Assembly (NCBI RefSeq): GCF_031180885.1
Contig: NZ_JAPSLK010000025.1
Span: forward strand, 40,347 to 104,346
Source: Saccharothrix sp.
Lineage (GTDB): Bacteria > Actinomycetota > Actinomycetes > Mycobacteriales > Pseudonocardiaceae
Reading direction: 5' to 3'
Length of the DNA: 64,000 bases
The notes beneath the pieces are model-generated. The model did not search any database. It was not told where the DNA came from and worked only from the letters and a program-made list of their open reading frames with translations. The position numbers and the translations under genes are program-made. Below, in pieces: positions 63,286 to 64,000 of the stretch (positions are counted from its first letter, which is position 1; each line of letters starts with the position of its first letter).

Positions 63286-64000
63286 ATGTCCACCGACACC
63301 ACCACTGTCCCGGCTGCCACCGCGCCGAAGCAGCAGATCGCTATCAACGATATCGGGACGGAGGAGGACTTCCTCGCCGCCATCGACAAGACCATCAAGT
63401 ACTTCAACGATGGCGATATCGTCGAGGGCACCATCGTCAAGGTCGACCGGGACGAGGTCCTGCTCGACATCGGCTACAAGACCGAGGGTGTCATCCCCTC
63501 GCGCGAGTTGTCGATCAAGCACGACGTCGACCCCAACGAGGTTGTGAAGGTCGGTGACGAGGTCGAGGCCCTGGTCCTCCAGAAGGAGGACAAGGAAGGT
63601 CGGCTGATCCTGTCCAAGAAGCGCGCCCAGTACGAGCGCGCGTGGGGCACCATCGAGGCCCTCAAGGAGAAGGACGAGCCGGTCCGCGGCACGGTCATCG
63701 AGGTCGTCAAGGGTGGTCTCATCCTGGACATCGGCCTCCGGGGCTTCCTCCCCGCCTCGCTCGTGGAGATGCGGCGCGTCCGCGACCTCCAGCCCTACGT
63801 GGGCCGCGAGCTGGAGGCGAAGATCATCGAGCTGGACAAGAACCGCAACAACGTGGTCCTGTCCCGCCGCGCCTGGCTGGAGCAGACCCAGTCCGAGGTC
63901 CGCAGCGAGTTCCTCAACCAGCTGCAGAAGGGCCAGGTCCGCAAGGGCGTCGTGTCCTCCATCGTCAACTTCGGCGCCTTCGTGGACCTGGGTGGCGTGG
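63286..64000 (+). CDS. rpsA: 30S ribosomal protein S1 (partial, N-terminal)
   Basis: The first 238 residues are visible; the gene continues past the right edge. The start MSTDTTTVPAATAPKQQIAI is followed by S1 repeats: DGDIVEGTIVKVDRDEVLLD, KTEGVIPSREL, then GLRGFLPASLVEM and KGVVSSIVNFGAFVDLGG. S1 holds mRNA on the ribosome. A GGAG lies 11 bases upstream of the ATG. The position downstream of polA is the conserved actinobacterial arrangement, here widened by accessory genes. Confidence 0.97.
   Translation, partial: MSTDTTTVPAATAPKQQIAINDIGTEEDFLAAIDKTIKYFNDGDIVEGTIVKVDRDEVLLDIGYKTEGVIPSRELSIKHDVDPNEVVKVGDEVEALVLQKEDKEGRLILSKKRAQYERAWGTIEALKEKDEPVRGTVIEVVKGGLILDIGLRGFLPASLVEMRRVRDLQPYVGRELEAKIIELDKNRNNVVLSRRAWLEQTQSEVRSEFLNQLQKGQVRKGVVSSIVNFGAFVDLGGV

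Overview
The window is high-GC actinobacterial DNA, most likely from a member of the Pseudonocardiales (Saccharothrix/Actinosynnema/Lentzea-like). The evidence is the strong G/C bias at third codon positions, frequent GTG starts and ATGA/GTGA gene overlaps, and an Lsr2 gene, a SigE-type sigma factor, an ANTAR response regulator, a DinB protein of the thiol-dependent type, and a pdtaR-polA-rpsA order like that of Mycobacterium. The genus is an inference. There is no rRNA operon, insertion sequence, prophage or CRISPR array.

Layout. 0-5 kb: a membrane protein end, a sigma factor with its putative membrane partner, fused pabAB, lsr2, csoR and a tRNA-Leu(CAA). 5-11 kb: a secreted lectin-tailed SGNH hydrolase with LacI-type operators and a decayed lectin-gene remnant, a TPR pseudo-protease, and a drug-export ABC pair with a divergent TetR and two operators. 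11.5-28 kb is the accessory core: an NTPase-like/membrane/binding-protein fusion, a STAND ATPase coupled to a methyltransferase, a PUA-like plus PD-(D/E)XK nuclease, a nuclease-helicase, a sulfur-binding-domain HNH nuclease, recQ, a pentapeptide protein, a wrecked APC permease and a membrane NACHT ATPase. This reads as a defence and conflict island aimed at modified DNA. 28-40 kb: hydrolases, a lectin-PI-PLC, a secreted protease, a four-gene operon that fits lysine/2-aminoadipate/glutaryl-CoA catabolism with a divergent LysR, and a DinB/ThDP-enzyme pair. 40-52 kb is conserved backbone: an unknown gene with a structured leader, pdtaR, the livJHMGF-like amino-acid transporter, a thioesterase and polA. 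52-64 kb: an HxlR/GNAT unit, a glycosyltransferase stub, a STAS protein, a TetR/YhgE/degenerate-ATPase operon under a perfect 24-bp palindrome, a methyltransferase, and the start of rpsA.

The liv genes form one uptake system with an internal hairpin that could uncouple binding protein from permease. The 33-37 kb operon has nearly no intergenic space, so its enzymes are probably made together. In the defence island three different nucleases lie back to back at 17.1-21.3 kb, two of them with domains that read DNA modification. Starts were chosen from ribosome binding sites, family length and overlaps. All functions are predictions from motifs and recalled family patterns; no database search was run.
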